Below, in pieces: positions 60,560-64,000 of a stretch of DNA of 64,000 bases. The notes beneath the pieces are model-generated. The model saw nothing but the letters and a program-made list of their open reading frames with translations. It was not told the origin of the DNA and did not search any database. The stretch is taken from contig NC_059072.1 in the NCBI RefSeq assembly GCF_020497125.1, positions 54,594,697 through 54,658,696 of the forward strand, read 5' to 3'. The stretch comes from Mauremys mutica (taxonomy: Eukaryota; Chordata; Testudines; Geoemydidae). A program made the translations under genes and the position numbers. Within the stretch, counting starts at the first letter, position 1. Each line of letters begins with the position of its first letter.

Positions 60560-61200
60560 GTAAACACAAAAAACCCTAAAATTATGAAAGTAGAGAAGGT
60601 GGAAGAAGAGCTGTTGATTGACGCTTCAGGAACAGAAGAAAATTTGTGTACTTGGGAAGTACACTTAGTGCCATCGGAGAGATCTGTAGAATCGAAAGGA
60701 AGAACCCAATGTGAAAAACGGTGGCAGGAGTACTGAGGGACCAGAGATTAAGCAACAAACTGAAAGGAAAAGTGTATGCTGCATGTGTTTGTCCCTGCCT
60801 GCTCTATGGTTTGGAAATGGTGGGTCTTACGAAGTTGGAAAAAAAGAAGATACAAGTAGTAGAAAATAATATACGGAGGAGAATGGCAGCAAGCAGATGG
60901 TAAACAGAGGGGGCATGGAAGAAATAAGGGGGATGATGAATTTGGGACTTCCAGTGATAGATAGACTAGAGAGTGCATGTGTGAGGTGGGGTGGACATAT
61001 AATAAGAATGGGAGAAGAATGAGTAGCAAAGAAAGTGGAAGCAACAAGGGGACAGCAAGAAAGAATGTGGAAGACTGAGAATACAAAGGAAATACTGTCA
61101 AGAGTAGTTTGAAGCGAAAAGGACTGGAACTCTGACCTACAAATCTGTGCTATGGACTGGAAGAAGTGGTGAAGAATCATGGGCACTTCCAACCCCAAGT
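60560..61200 (+). mobile_element. Non-LTR reverse-transcriptase C-terminal remnant
   Basis: The frame at 60721-60903 reads LLYGLEMVGLTKLEKKKIQV, the 'LLYG.E...LTK' block that follows the RT domain in several LINE clades (RTE- or R4-like). Further on, after frame breaks, LGLPVIDRLESACVRWGGHI near 60945-61000 continues it. It is not CR1. Clade unresolved and the copy is dead. Confidence 0.55.
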
Positions 61201-62027
61201 ACACAGGAAAAGGAGTCGAGAAGTGAAGTGATATATTACTAAAGTTCTTAAAATAACCTACCTGTGGAGAATGCAGTCTCACACTTTCTCTTTCCCATTT
61301 GGGGGAAGATGAAGGAATGAAGATCCCATCTGGTCCTGGTTTATTATATCTGAAATGCTACAAGAATGAAGATACAGTACATGCTAACAGCTAACAATGG
61401 TAACCCAAGATAGGGAATAAAAAAACGAAGCATGGCAGTCTTTCCATGTTTCAGAATTAAAACAAATTTCAGAATCTCAAAATCCTCCATAAAATAGAAT
61501 TTGTGTTTTCTTCCCATTCCATTTAAAACTATTTTTAATTCTAAAAAATGTGATCCAGAGTGTCCATTGAGTGGATGATATAGTAATGGACAGCAGTGTA
61601 AAACCTGAAGATAATATATTCCCACCTGTTACACTGCTGCAGGTCCACTACTCCTCACATAAGCCTTTGCATGGATGTTCTGTGCAGGAAAGACACTGTT
61701 GGGTTTGGAGGGCAAGAAAGGGTGGAGCAGGGGGCTACTCTCAAAGACATCAGCCTCTGCTCAGCCTTCAGGTTCACACAGAAATCAAAGAAATGGTAAA
61801 TAAAGCTTGTAGCTCTATTAATCTGAGTCTGTTCCATGTCTGTTGCTGAACAGCCACAGGAAGAACCCAGCCAATGGCAACAGGATCCTGTCTCTTTACA
61901 TCTAGAATGATAGGAGTCTCTGTTTGAGAATCCATGGATGGTGGCCTTGGATAAGTCTTCCAGAAGTGTTACCCCTGATTCAGCCAGAAGCATCACTGAT
62001 CAGTGACATGAGTAGGGCCCTACAGGG

Positions 62028-62361
62028 CAGGGCCGCCCAGAGTGGGGGGGCAAGTGGGCAATTTACCCCAGGCCCCGGGCCCCGCAGGGGCCCCCACAAG
62101 AGTTTTTCGGGGGCCCTGGAGCGGGGTCCTTCACTTGCTCCGGGGGCCAGCTTCTTCCGCTCCAGGTCTTTGGCGGCGGGGCGGACGGACCCCCCTACCG
62201 CCAAATTACCGCCGAAGCGGGGGCCCCCCGCCGAAGTGCCAGGTCTTTGGCGGTAATTTGGCAGCGGGTCCCAGAGCGGAAGGACCCCCTGCCGCCGAAT
62301 TACCGCCGAAGCCCCCTGCTGCCGAAGACCCCAGACCCCCTGAATCCTCTGGGCGGCCCTA
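62028..62361. mobile_element. GC-rich hAT MITE with 8-bp target duplication
   Basis: The left end is cagggccgcccagagtg. The right end reads back as tagggccgcccagagga. A perfect 8-bp duplication CTACAGGG (62020-62027 and 62362-62369) flanks it. Interior repeats such as 'taccgccgaagc' and 'ggtctttggcgg' give very high G+C. Open frames across it are artefacts of composition. Confidence 0.9.
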
Positions 62362-63012
62362 CTACAGGGTGCCATAAAGATGATGGATGGTAGTCCATGT
62401 GGGTCTGAGGAATGTCTGAAGTCTTTAGAGAGTGAAGTTCTGGCAACACTGATGCTAAAGCAGTTGAATGGATAGCACATTACCTGCTCTGAGAATTTGC
62501 CATTACCCCTAAGTATGGGAAATAAATCATCATGAGGAAATTTGTGATATAATGGGAGGTATGAATCCATTGCTAATTGTCTGTGTTTGGAGCCTGTGAT
62601 ACACATCTGTGAGTTACACACTCATTCTCTCTGTCCCTCACACACACGCACACACAGAGTCTATGGTACATACTCATTGCCACTCGTCATTTCTTAAAAA
62701 GGTATATTTTGCTGGCTGCAGCTGAGTATAGTTTTAAAACAAAATCATCTTAGCCTTCTCTGGTTGGAGACAGCATGACATGCATTTCTGTACTACTGGA
62801 TCAAAAGCAGAAGTTGAACTTGAATCTTATTATTACCAGATGTAGGCAGTGACGGAGATGGCGTGCTTCTGAAGTGGACGGAAGCAAATCAGAGAATGTA
62901 ATTTCAGTGCAATATTTTTGCAATTTATATGTGGATAAATATTTTTAAACTTCTAATTAGTGATCCACTGGTTAACCATAAAATGTTAATTCTTAGTCTT
63001 TTGTCTCTTCAG

Positions 63013-63247
63013 CCTTTGTCAAGAGAGTACCACTTTGGCAAGAATTTTGGTTACATAGTAGCCTTTAAACCATTTGGTGAAAAGGAATGGAGAAGAGTTA
63101 CAGTTACCAATCCTGATATTGGCCGATATGTGCACAAAGATGACTCTCTGCCCCCCTCAACAAAGTTTCAAGTAAAAGTGAAAGCATTTAACAACAAAGG
63201 GGATGGACCATTCAGCGTTGTTGCCATCATTTATTCAGCACAAGATG
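63013..63247 (+). CDS. CNTN1: CNTN1 exon: rest of FN3 domain 2
   Basis: The acceptor tttgtctcttcag ends at 63012. The exon begins in phase 0 and encodes 78 codons: PLSREYHFGKNFGYIVAFKP, then EWRRVTVTNPDIGRYVHKDD and KVKAFNNKGDGPFSVVAIIY, ending SAQD. The tyrosine-containing strands and the KAFNNKGDGP turn define the second half of the domain. It ends with one base of the next codon before the strong donor gtgagt. FN3-3 must begin in the following exon outside the window. Confidence 0.97.
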
Positions 63248-64000
63248 GTGAGTAAAATTTACATATTAAAATCTACAATAAGGGCCTGATCCAGCACTAA
63301 CCAAGTCAAGGGGACCAAGGTCAGGGCAAGTGAAATTAACTGCAGCAGGATTCAGCAGGATGTACCTTCAATGAGTAGGGTCATTCTTGGCCATCACTGC
63401 TGAAGTTCGTACTCAGGCAAAACTCCCATGATAGTTTGTCTGAGAGTATGTCTATACTACAGCTGGTAGCATGCTTCTCAGTGCAGGTAGACTGACAGGT
63501 GCCAACTTTGCTTGTGCTAGCATGCTAAAAATAGCAACGGGGCCATGGGCAGTGGCTTGGGTTAGCTGCTCAAGTACCTACCCAATGGGCTGCGTGAGAT
63601 TGTACTTGGACAGCTAGTTTGAGTCCCTGCCTGCGCTGCAGCTATACTGCTATTTTTAGCATCTAGTTTTTAAGCAGAGCTAGTGCATGTCTGTCTGTCT
63701 GCACTGGGAAGCATGCTCCCAGCTACAGTGTAGACATACCCCACATGAAGAACTGTAGAACGGTGCCCTTGATGGGCAGAATAGCACTGAATTAACAACC
63801 CACAAAGAAATTCACCTAGCAAATACCCATTCTGAACCGCTGTACAACTATTTAAAAATAAAGGATTTGGGGAATTGAAAAAAAGTGCCTTCTTCCACAT
63901 TTGTTGTCTGAAACATGGCATTGTGATACTACAGTCATATTTGGGTCATCCTCACTAATGCAGTATGATTGATGCACATATTGAAAGGTGAATTGTTATG
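63248..64000 (+). other. CNTN1: CNTN1 intron after FN3-2 (partial)
   Basis: The first 750 bases of the next intron. It holds the foldback MITE at 63444-63742 and no exon. Confidence 0.85.
63444..63742. mobile_element. Foldback hAT-type MITE
   Basis: The left arm gtatgtctatactacagctg pairs with the right arm cagctacagtgtagacatac. The arms also share gcatgcttctcagtgcag (left) and ctgcactgggaagcatgc (right). It is a long palindrome of the same terminal type as 16798-17685. The target duplication is unclear. Confidence 0.75.

Larger units (their letters stand above)
57845..63012 (+). other. CNTN1: CNTN1 intron inside FN3-2 (5.2 kb)
   Basis: It contains a Tigger-like MITE (58038-58211), a purine-rich stretch (58731-58860), a broken RT remnant (about 60560-61200) and an hAT MITE with perfect target duplication (62028-62361). 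Sequence at 59100-60540 is AT-rich and shows nothing recognisable. Confidence 0.85.
7053..63247 (+). other. CNTN1: CNTN1 gene, internal part (ten exons and their introns)
   Basis: Ten exons on the + strand join in one reading frame without a stop and give 477 complete codons. They read through Ig4, Ig5, Ig6, FN3-1 and FN3-2 in contactin order. Exact or near-exact contactin-1 stretches include [60 protein letters not shown] and KVKAFNNKGDGP. Splice phases match across every junction. Exon lengths are 125, 118, 151, 128, 176, 121, 159, 150, 71 and 235 bp. Known family role: a GPI-anchored neural adhesion molecule that partners with Caspr at paranodes and with tenascins and RPTP-beta. The first five-plus exons, the last FN3 domains and the GPI signal are outside the window. 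Other contactins fit less well. The paralogue assignment is from memory, not from an alignment. Confidence 0.95.

Noticed and set aside
61924..62621. A 213-codon minus-strand frame and overlapping plus-strand frames
   Set aside because: They run through the GC-rich MITE at 62028-62361 and have no recognisable domain.

Overview
The window is vertebrate genomic DNA, almost certainly from a turtle. It covers a central piece of CNTN1 (contactin-1) on the + strand. Ten exons were found by translating both sides of candidate splice sites and comparing with remembered contactin-1 proteins. Together they carry 477 complete codons in one unbroken reading frame, with part codons at each end. They encode Ig-like domains 4, 5 and 6 and fibronectin type III domains 1 and 2. 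Ig1-3, FN3-3, FN3-4 and the GPI-anchor signal lie outside the window. The turtle assignment rests on the repeats: several CR1 LINE subfamilies, including the CR1 tail with the 'gacccagtatggccattctt' end typical of turtles, a DIRS-like element, hAT and Tigger-like MITEs, and a decayed Myb/SANT-type transposon gene.

Layout. 1-7052: intron before the Ig4 exon, with a decayed DIRS-like retroelement (about 818-4305), a broken gag-type retroelement (about 4310-5700) and an LTR-like piece. 7053-21847: exons for Ig4, Ig5 and the first half of Ig6, separated by 2.5-4.7 kb introns with CR1, LTR, MITE and MIR/L2-type repeats. 21848-45671: a 23.8 kb intron that splits Ig6. It holds an ERV-type solo LTR, two CR1 copies (one with a long open ORF2, inserted in a MIR-like SINE), a decayed Myb/SANT-like transposon gene, a Tigger-like MITE and a consensus CTCF motif. 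45672-63247: exons for the rest of Ig6, FN3-1 and FN3-2. The introns between them contain two hAT MITEs with perfect 8-bp target duplications, a non-LTR element carrying two later insertions, and an imperfect hairpin. 63248-64000: the next intron, with another foldback MITE.

Contactin-1 is a GPI-anchored neuronal adhesion molecule of the immunoglobulin superfamily. Every Ig domain seen here keeps both core cysteines and both FN3 domains keep their core tryptophan, so the gene looks intact. Apart from CNTN1 I found no host gene. Almost all other open frames are repeat remnants or chance. I saw no rRNA gene, intact tRNA gene, CRISPR array or bacterial-type feature, and no convincing new biological system. 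The most informative extras are the datable nested insertions and the DIRS-like inverted-repeat structure.
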